Source: Duganella alba (GTDB lineage: Bacteria; Pseudomonadota; Gammaproteobacteria; Burkholderiales; Burkholderiaceae_D). From it: a stretch of DNA of 64,000 nucleotides. The first letter of the stretch is position 1. Each line of letters starts with the position of its first letter. Location: NCBI RefSeq assembly GCF_009674495.1, contig NZ_WKJN01000003.1:273581-337580 (forward strand). The letters run 5' to 3'. Shown here in pieces: positions 19,924 through 27,676 of the stretch. The position numbers and the translations under genes are program-made. The notes under the pieces were generated by a model. The model worked only from the letters and a program-made list of their open reading frames with translations. It made no database searches and was not told the DNA's origin.

Positions 19924-20687
19924 CGGGACACCTTCTGTTGTGGCGGTTCAGGTTTGCGGAAGAACGGCACGCGGCGCAGCCAGAGCTTGAGCGCCTGCCA
20001 GTGAATGCGGAACATCACGCCGAAAGTCATCAGCGGATAAGCGAAGAAAGCGCGCGCCACGCTGCGGTCGTCGAGCACAACAGCACGGCCGGACAGGCTG
20101 GTTTCCAGCAGTGGCCCCAGATCGTCGTCGTAATCGATGCGCGCCATGCTGCGCTGGCTGCCGCAATAAAAGCGGAAGCGGTAGCCGCCCTGCACTTCGC
20201 AGAACGGCGATACGTGGAAAATCTTGCGCGCCGTGAGTTCATCGGCCGCGCTGATCGCGCCGCCGGTCTCCAGCAGGTAGCAATGGCGCTCGCCGAAGGT
20301 GTTGTGCACATCGGCGACGATGACGCGCAGCGTGCCGTCCGCGCGGTGGCAGAACCAGAACGACACCGGATTGAAGGCATAGCCCAGCACGCGCGGCATG
20401 GTTTGCAGCCATACTTCGCCATCGGCGTCGTGCACGCCCTCGGCTGCCAGCAGGCCGTCTATCCATTGCAGCAAAGGCTGACGGCCGTCGCCATAGTCGC
20501 TGTCGTAAAAGGACAGCAGGTTGCGGCGATTGCGCGCAAACAGGCGGCTGCCGAAATCGCGCTCGCCCAGCGTCCGCAACGGCAGCCGCACGAAATAGGT
20601 CCGGTAGCGGAAGCCATGCCGCACCGGCCGCAGGCGCAGATGCCGCACCTGGCCGAAACACAGCTGCGGCTTGGCGTCAGGCTGCAC
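19920..20687 (-). CDS. DUF1365 family protein
   Basis: A 255-residue DUF1365 protein. Family hallmarks are LCFGQVRHLRLRPVRHGFRYRTYF at the N-terminus (split here: LCFGQVRHLRLRP then VRHGFRYRTYF), YAFNPVSFWFCH near the middle and a basic C-terminus. The biochemical role is unknown; the gene is almost always next to cfa and an FAD oxidoreductase. The start is GTG at 20687, placed eleven bases inside the upstream gene, which implies translational coupling. It is likely a partner in acyl-chain modification, on context alone. Confidence 0.9.
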   Translation of the reverse strand: MQPDAKPQLCFGQVRHLRLRPVRHGFRYRTYFVRLPLRTLGERDFGSRLFARNRRNLLSFYDSDYGDGRQPLLQWIDGLLAAEGVHDADGEVWLQTMPRVLGYAFNPVSFWFCHRADGTLRVIVADVHNTFGERHCYLLETGGAISAADELTARKIFHVSPFCEVQGGYRFRFYCGSQRSMARIDYDDDLGPLLETSLSGRAVVLDDRSVARAFFAYPLMTFGVMFRIHWQALKLWLRRVPFFRKPEPPQQKVSR

Positions 20688-21945
20688 GGGCCACCTGCGC
20701 GGCGCGCGAGACGATGGCGGCAGCCACCGCCAGACCGGATTTCAGGCCGTCTTCATGGAAGCCGTAACCGGTCCATGCGCCGGCAAACCAGATGCCGCCG
20801 CGTCCCTGCAGCGTATGCAGGCGGCGCTGCGCCGCCACCGCCGCTTCGTCGAACACCGGATGCGCATACGAGAACTCCTGCAGCACGCACTCCGCGCGCG
20901 GCTCGTCGATGGGATTGAGCGACACGATCAGCGGCTGCTCGAACGGCAGCGGTTGCAGCTTGTTGATCAGGTAGTGCACGCACACGCGCTGGTCGGCGCC
21001 GCCGCTGCCCTGGTAATTCCACGCCGACCACGCCTTGCGCTGCGCCGGCAGGCAACTGGTGTCGGTATGCAGCAGCGCGCGATTGGGCTGATAGCGCACC
21101 GCCGACAGCACATCGCGTTCGTCGTCGGTGGCGTCGCGCAGCAGCGCCAGCGACTGGTCGCTGTGGCAGGCCAGCACCACCTGGTCGTAGCGCGCGCCGC
21201 CGTGCGCGGTGGTCAATGTCAGCCCCAGCGCATCGCGCGCCACCGACTGCACCGGCGTGTTCAAATGCCGCCGAGGCAAGGCCGCCAGCAGGTGCCGCAC
21301 ATATTCGCGCGAACCGCCGCGCACCGTGTGCCACTGCGGGCGCTGGTTTACTTGCAGCAAACCGTGGTTATGACAAAACTGTACAAAGCTGGATAGCGGG
21401 AATTCCAGCATCTGCTGTGCCGGACAAGACCAGATGCACGCCGCCATCGGTAATAAATACCACTGGCGGAATTGGGTGCTGTATCCTTCCGCATCGAGGT
21501 AAGATCCCAGGCTCATCTGTGGTGCGCCGTGGTGGACCAGGGCGGTGGCGGCGCGGTTGAAACGCAGGATATCGCGCAGCATGCGCAGGAAAGCGGGCCG
21601 CAGCAGATTGCCGCGTTGGCAGAACACCTGGTCCAGATCGCCGCCCGCCCACTCCAGCATGCGCCCGTCGGTCGGCATTTTGACGGAGAAGCCCATCTCG
21701 CTGGGCGCCGTGCTGACGCCAAGCTCGTCAAACAGCGCCGTCAGCAGCGGATACGTGCGGTGGTTGAACACCAGAAAGCCGGTGTCGACGCCATGGGTGA
21801 CGCCCTCCAACGTCACATCGACGGTATGGCTGTGGCCGCCGAAATGGCTGCCCGCCTCGTACAGATGAACGTCATTGCCCGCTCGAATCAAGCGATATGC
21901 GCAGGAAAGACCGGAAATTCCGCTGCCTACAACAGCTATCTTCAT
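20677..21945 (-). CDS. FAD-dependent oxidoreductase (amine oxidase / phytoene desaturase-like)
   Basis: A 422-residue flavoprotein. The N-terminus has the dinucleotide fold VVGSGISGLSCAYRL (residues 4-18), followed by the acidic ribose-binding residue in LYEAGSHFGGHS. The C-terminal WFAGAWTGYGFHEDGLKSG completes the FAD site, as in the amine-oxidase superfamily. It is the first gene of the lipid operon and is divergent from the B12-dependent MerR regulator. Homologues always occur with DUF1365 and CFA genes and are presumed to oxidise an acyl chain. The substrate is not established by sequence. Confidence 0.88.
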   Translation of the reverse strand: MKIAVVGSGISGLSCAYRLIRAGNDVHLYEAGSHFGGHSHTVDVTLEGVTHGVDTGFLVFNHRTYPLLTALFDELGVSTAPSEMGFSVKMPTDGRMLEWAGGDLDQVFCQRGNLLRPAFLRMLRDILRFNRAATALVHHGAPQMSLGSYLDAEGYSTQFRQWYLLPMAACIWSCPAQQMLEFPLSSFVQFCHNHGLLQVNQRPQWHTVRGGSREYVRHLLAALPRRHLNTPVQSVARDALGLTLTTAHGGARYDQVVLACHSDQSLALLRDATDDERDVLSAVRYQPNRALLHTDTSCLPAQRKAWSAWNYQGSGGADQRVCVHYLINKLQPLPFEQPLIVSLNPIDEPRAECVLQEFSYAHPVFDEAAVAAQRRLHTLQGRGGIWFAGAWTGYGFHEDGLKSGLAVAAAIVSRAAQVARAA

Positions 21946-21969
21946 TATTTTTCACCTAAACAAAATATT

Positions 21970-21984
21970 TTTGTCCTGGACAAA
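21970..21984. promoter_or_regulatory. Palindromic operator copy 1 in the lipid-operon/MerR gap
   Basis: TTTGTCC and GGACAAA form a perfect seven-base inverted repeat around one central base. It lies 25 bases upstream of the FAD oxidoreductase start, in its leader or start-site region, where a bound repressor would block transcription. A variant copy lies at 22032-22046. Probably recognised by the adjacent MerR/B12 regulator (inference). Confidence 0.6.
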
Positions 21985-22022
21985 TGCAGAGCAAAAACGA
22001 TATTCAGTTAAATAGTTCTAGA

Positions 22023-22046
22023 TGTCAACTGTGTGTCGTGGACAAG
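22023..22046. promoter_or_regulatory. Operator copy 2 beside a TTGACA -35 box
   Basis: TGTGTCG-T-GGACAAG (22032-22046) matches 12 of 15 positions of the perfect palindrome at 21970. On the minus strand a consensus TTGACA (22023-22028) lies four bases from it, a plausible -35 for the lipid operon. On the plus strand TGGACA (22039-22044), 17 bases before TTATAC, could be the regulator gene's own promoter. One site could therefore control both directions. Confidence 0.5.
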
Positions 22047-22198
22047 CAGTTTCGCCATAACTTATACGCATCAAACGCTGTTTTGGATGCATTACTTTCG
22101 CGTCAAAATCGGCTGTAAAATGACGGGCGCTACCTGTGCACCCGGACCCTGTGCCCAACCCTCGTGACTGCCCCAAACCCGCAGCCGCTTATTGCCTG

Positions 22199-23143
22199 AT
22201 GACTAATACAGTTTCCTCACAACCAGTTCCGAGCACGATCAGCGACGTCGAACGCGACACCGGCGTGGCCAAGGAAACCCTGCGCGTGTGGGAGCGCCGT
22301 TACGACTTTCCGCAACCGCTGCGCGATCCCAATGGCGAGCGCGTGTATCCGATCGAGCAGGTGCAGAAGTTGCGCCTGGTGAAACGTTTGATCGACCTCG
22401 GCTTCCGCCCCGGCAAGGTGATCCAGTTCAGCACCGCCGAATTGCAGGCACTGACCGGCAAGGCCGCCGCCGGCAACGGTCCGGTGGCGCCGGCGCCCGA
22501 GCTGCAAACCTATCTCGACTTGTGCAAAAGCCATCAGATGGAAGCCATGCGCCGCAAGCTGTCACAGGCGTTGCTGATGATGGGCTTGAAGAGTTTCGTG
22601 ATCGAGCTGGTGGCGCCGTTGACCGCGCTGATCGGCGAAGCCTGGGCCAGCGGCCAGCTGGCCACCTTTGAAGAACACTTGTATACAGAGTCGCTGACGG
22701 TGGTGATGCGCAGCGCCATCTTCGCCATGCCGCAGGCCAACGCCAACAATGTCGGCGCGCCGCGCATCCTGCTGACCACGCTGCCGCAGGAGCGTCACGG
22801 CCTGGGCCTGCTGATGGCCGAGGCCATGTGCGTGGCCGAAGGCGCGCACTGCATTTCGCTGGGCGTGCAGACGCCGCTGCTGGATATCGTGGAAGCGGCG
22901 CGCGTGCAGCGGGTGGATATCATTGCGCTGTCGTTCTCGGTGGCGATGAATCCGCGCCAGGTGCTGGATGGTCTGGCGGAGCTGCATACGCGGCTGGCCG
23001 GCTGTGCCGACCTGTGGGCGGGCGGTAATAATGCGGCGCTCAAACGGCGCAAGCCGGCGTATGTGCGGGTGTTCGAGCTGGCGGATCTGGCCAAAGCGAT
23101 CGGCGAGTGGCGGACGCGTCACGCGGGTCTGCCGGCTGGCTAA
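22199..23143 (+). CDS. MerR-family regulator with cobalamin-binding domain (CarH/LitR-like photoreceptor)
   Basis: A 314-residue regulator: MerR helix-turn-helix (residues 13-80; DVERDTGVAKETLRVWERRY), a helical B12-cap domain (100-180) and a C-terminal B12-binding Rossmann domain (185-305). It keeps the CarH/LitR adenosylcobalamin signature: Trp149-x9-Glu159-His160, and the lower-ligand motif Glu198-x-His200-x-x-Gly203. Such proteins repress in the dark and release DNA when light breaks the Co-C bond. The start is uncertain: ATG 22199 begins just before the HTH, but a GTG at 22136 is in frame and neither has a good ribosome site. It is divergent from the lipid operon, its probable target. 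Confidence 0.85.
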   Translation: MTNTVSSQPVPSTISDVERDTGVAKETLRVWERRYDFPQPLRDPNGERVYPIEQVQKLRLVKRLIDLGFRPGKVIQFSTAELQALTGKAAAGNGPVAPAPELQTYLDLCKSHQMEAMRRKLSQALLMMGLKSFVIELVAPLTALIGEAWASGQLATFEEHLYTESLTVVMRSAIFAMPQANANNVGAPRILLTTLPQERHGLGLLMAEAMCVAEGAHCISLGVQTPLLDIVEAARVQRVDIIALSFSVAMNPRQVLDGLAELHTRLAGCADLWAGGNNAALKRRKPAYVRVFELADLAKAIGEWRTRHAGLPAG

Positions 23144-23147
23144 GTAC

Positions 23148-23212
23148 CCCGCACGACGGTCCGCCGCGGGGTCTGACCCCGTACGGGGTCGGACCCTCTA
23201 TGGTAGTGCGGG
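23148..23212. repeat. Nested palindrome with GGGTC-type core
   Basis: The inner palindrome (23169-23196) pairs GGGTCTGACCCC with GGGGTCGGACCC around GTAC. An outer seven-base pair, CCCGCAC (23148-23154) and GTGCGGG (23206-23212), flanks it. It starts five bases after the regulator's stop, so it could act as its terminator. The GGGTCTG(A/T)CCCC core recurs at 33624, suggesting a dispersed repeat family. Confidence 0.65.
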
Positions 23213-23270
23213 TTGACGCTCTGGTAGAATGGGCAAACTTTGTGCTGGCCAGCACCCCTACTCAATATCC

Positions 23271-24299
23271 ATGTTCAGCTTCTTCAAGAAAAAACCTGTC
23301 GCTCCCGAAGCGCCTGCGGCGCCTGTCGTCGCCCCTGCTCCCATAGCCGCCCCCGCGCCCGACCTCCCCGACCTGCTGCCGATCGAAGAACCGGCGGAGA
23401 AAAAACAATCGTGGATGGCGCGCCTGAAGGCCGGCCTGTCGAAAACCTCCAATAACCTGTCCGTGCTGTTCGTCGGCGCCAAGATCGACGACGACCTGTA
23501 CGACGAGCTGGAAGCCGCGCTGCTGATGGCCGACGCCGGCGTCGACGCCACCACCTACCTGCTCGACGCCCTCAAGCGCAAGGTCAAGGAAGACAAGCTG
23601 CTTGACGCCGCCGCCGTCAAGGCCGCGCTGAAACAGCTGCTGATCGAGCTGCTGACGCCGCTGGAGCATCCGTTCGAACTGGGCCGCCACACGCCCACCG
23701 TGATGATGATCTCCGGCGTCAACGGCGCCGGCAAGACCACCACCATCGGCAAGCTGGCCAAGCACATGCAGACCCACGGCCAGTCGGTGCTGCTGGCCGC
23801 CGGCGACACCTTCCGCGCCGCCGCCCGCGAGCAGCTGATGGTCTGGGGCCAGCGCAACAACATCACCGTGATCTCGCAAGCCTCGGGCGATCCGGCCGCC
23901 GTGTCGTTCGACGCCGTACAGTCCGGCAAGGCCAAGGGCATGGACGTGGTCATGATCGACACCGCCGGCCGCCTGCCAACCCAGCTGCACCTGATGGAAG
24001 AGCTGAAAAAAGTCCAGCGCGTGCTCGGCAAGGGCATGGACGGCGCACCGCACGAAACTCTCCTGGTGATCGATGGCAATACCGGGCAAAATGCGCTGGC
24101 GCAAGTGAAAGCCTTCGACGACGCCCTCAAGCTGACCGGCCTGGTGATCACCAAGCTGGACGGCACCGCCAAGGGCGGCGTGCTGGCGGCCATCGCGCGC
24201 GTGCGGCCGGTGCCGGTGTACTTCATCGGCGTGGGCGAGAAGATTGAAGACCTGCAGCCCTTCGTGGCTGCCGAATTTGTCGAAGCATTGCTTGGCTAA
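23271..24299 (+). CDS. ftsY: Signal recognition particle receptor FtsY
   Basis: FtsY is the membrane-associated SRP receptor GTPase that delivers ribosome-nascent chains to SecYEG. The 342-residue product has a short Pro/Ala-rich A domain (1-45), then the N and G domains. GTPase motifs are GVNGAGKTTT (G1), DTAGRLPT (G3) and TKLDGTAKGG (G4). The ATG at 23271 begins MFSFFKKKP, the usual basic, amphipathic membrane-targeting start. The frame is open 42 bases further upstream, but without conservation. It is first in ftsY-ftsE-ftsX, with 19 bases to ftsE. Confidence 0.96.
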   Translation: MFSFFKKKPVAPEAPAAPVVAPAPIAAPAPDLPDLLPIEEPAEKKQSWMARLKAGLSKTSNNLSVLFVGAKIDDDLYDELEAALLMADAGVDATTYLLDALKRKVKEDKLLDAAAVKAALKQLLIELLTPLEHPFELGRHTPTVMMISGVNGAGKTTTIGKLAKHMQTHGQSVLLAAGDTFRAAAREQLMVWGQRNNITVISQASGDPAAVSFDAVQSGKAKGMDVVMIDTAGRLPTQLHLMEELKKVQRVLGKGMDGAPHETLLVIDGNTGQNALAQVKAFDDALKLTGLVITKLDGTAKGGVLAAIARVRPVPVYFIGVGEKIEDLQPFVAAEFVEALLG

Positions 24300-24318
24300 C
24301 CAACATCACCAGACCTCT

Positions 24319-24975
24319 ATGATCGAATTCCGGAACGTCTCGAAACAATACTCTTCCGATGTGATGGCGCTGCGCGACATCTCGCTGACGGTTGAAAAGG
24401 GCGAACTGGTCTTTCTGGCGGGCCCATCCGGCGCCGGCAAATCCACCCTGATGAAAATGATCGCCGCCATGGAACGCCCGAGTTCCGGGCAGGTGATCGT
24501 CAACGGCCAGGACATCGCCCGCATCAAATCGTCCGCCGTGCCCTTCCTGCGCCGCAACCTGGGCCTGATCTTCCAGCAACAGCGGCTGCTGACCGACCGC
24601 ACCGTGCTGGCCAACGTCATGCTGCCGCTGCTGGTGACCGGCGCCTCGAAGACGCAGGCCGAGCAGCGCGCCCGCGCCGCGCTCGACAAGGTGGGCCTGG
24701 GCGACCGCGCCAACGCCCAGCCGCTGGCCCTGTCCGGCGGCGAGCAGCAGCGCGTGTCGATCGCGCGCGCCATCGTCAACCGTCCGCAGGTGATCCTGGC
24801 CGACGAACCGACCGCCAACCTGGACCGCGCCAGCGCCAACAAGGTGCTGGAAGCGCTGAAGGCCTTCAACTCGGTCGGCGTCACCTGCCTGATTTCCAGC
24901 CATGACGAAGTGATGCTGGACGCCGCCGCGCGCGTCATCCATCTCAACCAGGGCCAGGTGGAGGTGCCGGCATGA
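24319..24975 (+). CDS. ftsE: Cell division ATP-binding protein FtsE
   Basis: FtsE is the ABC ATPase that, with FtsX, regulates periplasmic amidases at the division site. The 218-residue product has Walker A GPSGAGKST, the Q-loop IFQQQRLL, the signature LSGGEQQR, and Walker B VILADEPTANLD. It starts at the ATG beginning MIEFRNVSKQY; more upstream frame exists but overlaps ftsY and is not conserved. It overlaps ftsX by four bases (ATGA). Confidence 0.96.
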   Translation: MIEFRNVSKQYSSDVMALRDISLTVEKGELVFLAGPSGAGKSTLMKMIAAMERPSSGQVIVNGQDIARIKSSAVPFLRRNLGLIFQQQRLLTDRTVLANVMLPLLVTGASKTQAEQRARAALDKVGLGDRANAQPLALSGGEQQRVSIARAIVNRPQVILADEPTANLDRASANKVLEALKAFNSVGVTCLISSHDEVMLDAAARVIHLNQGQVEVPA

Positions 24976-25892
24976 CGTACTGGTTCCGCCAACACCGCTA
25001 CGCCCTGTCCGCCGCGCTGGTGCACCTGCGCCGCTCGCCGGGCGGTTTCCTGTTCAATATATTGGTGGTGGCCATCGCGCTGGCCCTGCCCTTCATGGGC
25101 GTGACGCTGCTCGACAATGTGCGGCCGATGTCGGAGTCGCTGTCGGTCGATCCGGAAATCAGCATCTTCCTGAAGCAGGACACGCCGCGCGACCAGGCCG
25201 AGGCGCTGGCCGTGCAGCTGCGCCAGACCGTGCGCGACAAGCAGGCCAGGATCGTCTTCACGCCGCGTGAAAAGGCGCTGGAAAACCTGAAGGACAAGAA
25301 CGGCCTGGCCGACGTGCTGGCCACCCTGGGCGACAATCCGCTGCCGGACAGCTACGTGCTGAAGCTGGACGCCTTCCGCAACGCCCAGGCCGGTGGCGAC
25401 GTCGACCAGTTGGCCGAGCAGATCCGCGCCCTGCCGGGCGTCGACACGGTGCAGGTCGATTCGGCCTGGGTCAAGCGCCTGGCCGCGCTGATCAATATCC
25501 TGCGGCTGGCGCTGCTGCTGCTGGCGGCCACCCTGGGCACGGTGGTGGTGGCGGTGATCTTCAACACCATCCGCCTGCAGGTGATGACCCAGCGCGAGGA
25601 AATCCTGGTGTCCAAGCTGATCGGCGCGACCGACAGCTTCATCCACCGCCCCTTCTATTACACCGGCGCGCTGCTGGGCCTGTGCGCCGGCGCGCTGGCG
25701 CTCGGTTCGGTGACCCTGGCGCTGCAGCCGCTGAACACCGCGATTGCCGAATTCGCACGACTGTACGCCTCGGAATTCCAGCTGGCGCCGTTGCCGCCGG
25801 CCGCCATGGCCGCCTTGCTGGCCCTGTCCGCCGGCCTCGGCCTGATCGCCGCCCGCCTGTCCGTCACCCGCCACACCGCCCGTCTCAACTAA
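24972..25892 (+). CDS. ftsX: Cell division protein FtsX
   Basis: FtsX is the FtsE partner permease. The 306-residue product has a cytoplasmic N-terminus and a first helix near 25-48. A periplasmic extracellular domain of about 100 residues follows (VDPEISIFLKQDTPRDQAE region), then three more helices in the C-terminal half, the four-helix FtsX topology. Coupled to ftsE by an ATGA overlap. A GC-rich hairpin begins 13 bases after its stop. Confidence 0.95.
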   Translation: MTYWFRQHRYALSAALVHLRRSPGGFLFNILVVAIALALPFMGVTLLDNVRPMSESLSVDPEISIFLKQDTPRDQAEALAVQLRQTVRDKQARIVFTPREKALENLKDKNGLADVLATLGDNPLPDSYVLKLDAFRNAQAGGDVDQLAEQIRALPGVDTVQVDSAWVKRLAALINILRLALLLLAATLGTVVVAVIFNTIRLQVMTQREEILVSKLIGATDSFIHRPFYYTGALLGLCAGALALGSVTLALQPLNTAIAEFARLYASEFQLAPLPPAAMAALLALSAGLGLIAARLSVTRHTARLN

Positions 25893-25904
25893 GCCTGCCT
25901 GACC

Positions 25905-25928
25905 GTTCCGTGCGTCCGCGCACGGAAC
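25905..25928 (+). terminator. Hairpin after ftsX
   Basis: GTTCCGTGCG and CGCACGGAAC form a perfect ten-base stem with a TCCG loop, just after the ftsX stop. There is no U tract, so termination efficiency is uncertain. Confidence 0.5.
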
Positions 25929-26009
25929 CGGCCCTCCCTTCGGCCTAGCATGCTTTCATTGTTAAGCCCTCCCTAAGATCCATCGCGCATTCTTAATACA
26001 ACGGAAGTC

Positions 26010-26031
26010 CCGATAGTATTTTTACTATCGG
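26010..26031 (+). terminator. Second hairpin between ftsX and rpoH
   Basis: CCGATAGTA and TACTATCGG form a nine-base perfect stem with a TTTT loop, followed by a T-rich but interrupted tract. It lies 20 bases upstream of the rpoH CIRCE element and probably isolates rpoH from ftsYEX transcription. Confidence 0.55.
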
Positions 26032-26050
26032 ACCCATTTATTTTGGATGA

Positions 26051-26080
26051 TTGGCACTCAACGACAGAGAGTGCTAATAT
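26051..26080 (+). promoter_or_regulatory. CIRCE element (HrcA operator) overlapping the rpoH promoter
   Basis: TTGGCACTC (26051-26059), nine bases, then GAGTGCTAA (26069-26077) match the CIRCE consensus TTAGCACTC-N9-GAGTGCTAA at 17 of 18 arm positions. The same bases contain a sigma-70-like pair, TTGGCA (26051-26056) and TAATAT (26075-26080) with an 18-base spacer. HrcA binding should therefore occlude RNA polymerase. The rpoH start is 56 bases downstream of the -10. Confidence 0.88.
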
Positions 26081-26135
26081 ATGTCCGACAGAGTACATAA
26101 GTGCTCATAAGCAATCACAAGCGAAGGAAACGAAA

Positions 26136-27023
26136 ATGACTATGATGTCCGTGGTACCTGCGAAAAACAGTGCTCTGGGACTCGGGTTTAGTGGCAACCT
26201 GGGTAACCTGGATGCCTACATTTCGGCCGTCAATCGCCTGCCGATGCTGACGCACGACGAAGAAATCTCCCTGGGCAAACGCCTGAAGGACCAGAACGAC
26301 CTGGGCGCCGCCGAACGGCTGGTGATGTCCCACCTGCGTCTGGTGGTCTCGATCGCCCGTGGCTATCTGGGCTATGGCCTGCCGCACGGCGACCTGATCC
26401 AGGAAGGCAATATCGGCCTGATGAAGGCGGTCAAACGCTTCGACCCCGACCAGGGCGTGCGTCTGGTGTCCTACGCCATGCACTGGATCAAGGCCGAGAT
26501 GCATGAATACATCCTGAAGAACTGGCGTCTGGTCAAAGTGGCAACGACCAAGGCCCAGCGCAAGCTGTTCTTCAACCTGCGCAGCCACAAGACCGGCCTG
26601 GACGCGATGACGCCCGCCCAGATCGATCAACTGGCCAAGACGCTCGACGTCAAGCGCGAGGAAGTGATCGAAATGGAAACGCGCCTGAGCGGCCGCGACA
26701 TCGCGCTGGAATCGCCTACCGATGATGAAGATGACAAGTTCGCGCCGATCGCCTACCTGTCCTCCGAAGCGTCGGAACCGACCCGCGTGCTGGAAGCCGA
26801 ACAGGTGACCCGCCTGCAATCGGAAGGCCTGGAAGAAGCCTTGAGCAAGCTGGACGCCCGTTCGCGCCGCATCATCGAAGCGCGCTGGCTGGCCAATGAC
26901 GATGGTTCCGGCGCCACGCTGCACACGCTGGCGGAAGAGTTCGGCGTATCGGCCGAGCGTATCCGCCAGATCGAGGCGGCTGCCTTGAAAAAAATGAAAG
27001 GCGCGCTGGCCGCTTACGTCTAA
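26136..27023 (+). CDS. rpoH: Heat-shock sigma factor RpoH (sigma-32)
   Basis: RpoH directs RNA polymerase to heat-shock promoters. The 295-residue product has sigma region 2 (LGYGLPHGDLIQEGNIGLM, with the core-binding part DLIQEG), the diagnostic RpoH box QRKLFFNLR, and region 4 with a C-terminal helix-turn-helix (LAEEFGVSAERIRQIE). The ATG at 26136 follows GAAGGA; the frame is open 93 bases further upstream but runs through the CIRCE promoter, so those codons are not used. A strong terminator lies 22 bases after the stop, so rpoH is monocistronic. Confidence 0.96.
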   Translation: MTMMSVVPAKNSALGLGFSGNLGNLDAYISAVNRLPMLTHDEEISLGKRLKDQNDLGAAERLVMSHLRLVVSIARGYLGYGLPHGDLIQEGNIGLMKAVKRFDPDQGVRLVSYAMHWIKAEMHEYILKNWRLVKVATTKAQRKLFFNLRSHKTGLDAMTPAQIDQLAKTLDVKREEVIEMETRLSGRDIALESPTDDEDDKFAPIAYLSSEASEPTRVLEAEQVTRLQSEGLEEALSKLDARSRRIIEARWLANDDGSGATLHTLAEEFGVSAERIRQIEAAALKKMKGALAAYV

Positions 27024-27044
27024 GCCCCGCGCTGCTGTTCCCCG

Positions 27045-27082
27045 ATTGCCGCTGGCGTTCGCGCCGGCGGCAATTTTTTTTT
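27045..27082 (+). terminator. Rho-independent terminator of rpoH
   Basis: A 13-base stem (ATTGCCGCTGGCG with CGCCGGCGGCAAT, one G-T pair) closes a TTCG tetraloop and is followed by an uninterrupted run of T residues. Textbook intrinsic terminator. Confidence 0.93.
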
Positions 27083-27176
27083 GGGCCATCGTTGAGCTAA
27101 CGCTGAGGTCGTGCCGTTCGTGCGCCACGCCCATGGTCTTTTTGTTAAGCTTGCCTTCAATTGAGGCAAGAGGTCT

Positions 27177-27665
27177 ATGATGAAAACAACAATACTACGG
27201 CAGCTGATTGTGCTGCCCTTGCTGGTGGCCGTGATGGCCACCCTGTACGCCTGCGGCTCGGCCAACGGCCGCGCCGCCGCGCCGGCGCACTTCACCACCA
27301 CCTACACGTTGCGCCAGGGCGCCAGCGTCGCCATCACGCCGGCGGCGGTGGCCGGCAGCAACGCCAGCATTGGCGCCACCGCGCCGGTGCTGCGACTGGA
27401 CCGCGTCAACGACAGCCGCTGCCGCGCCGGTGCGGTGTGCGTGTGGGCCGGCTACATCAGCTTCAGCTTCGCGCTGTCGCATCCGGACGGCACCGCCAGC
27501 AACTTCGTGCTGTCCGAGAGCATGCCGAACGGCACCGCCACGGTCACGCAACACGGATTGACCTTCACGCTGGCCGGATTTGAACCGCAACAGGTGCCGG
27601 CGAAAAATGAGGCGCCGCCGGATTATCGGGTAAGCTTAAAGGTGAGCAACATAAACTCTCCTTGA
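27177..27665 (+). CDS. Hypothetical lipoprotein
   Basis: A 162-residue protein with a signal peptide ending in a lipobox (LYAC, Cys26), so probably membrane-anchored by lipid. The mature part is beta-rich and contains DSRCRAGAVCVWAGY, a two-cysteine motif seen in small uncharacterised exported proteins of several proteobacteria. The function is unknown. The start at 27177 follows AGAGG by five bases; a second ATG follows directly. Its stop lies eleven bases before the chosen ggt start, so the two may be cotranscribed. Confidence 0.75.
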   Translation: MMKTTILRQLIVLPLLVAVMATLYACGSANGRAAAPAHFTTTYTLRQGASVAITPAAVAGSNASIGATAPVLRLDRVNDSRCRAGAVCVWAGYISFSFALSHPDGTASNFVLSESMPNGTATVTQHGLTFTLAGFEPQQVPAKNEAPPDYRVSLKVSNINSP

Positions 27666-27676
27666 ACACGGCCCAC

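Noticed and set aside
26043..26135. Upstream start for rpoH
   Set aside because: Those codons lie over the CIRCE promoter, and the ATG at 26136 has a good GAAGGA site.
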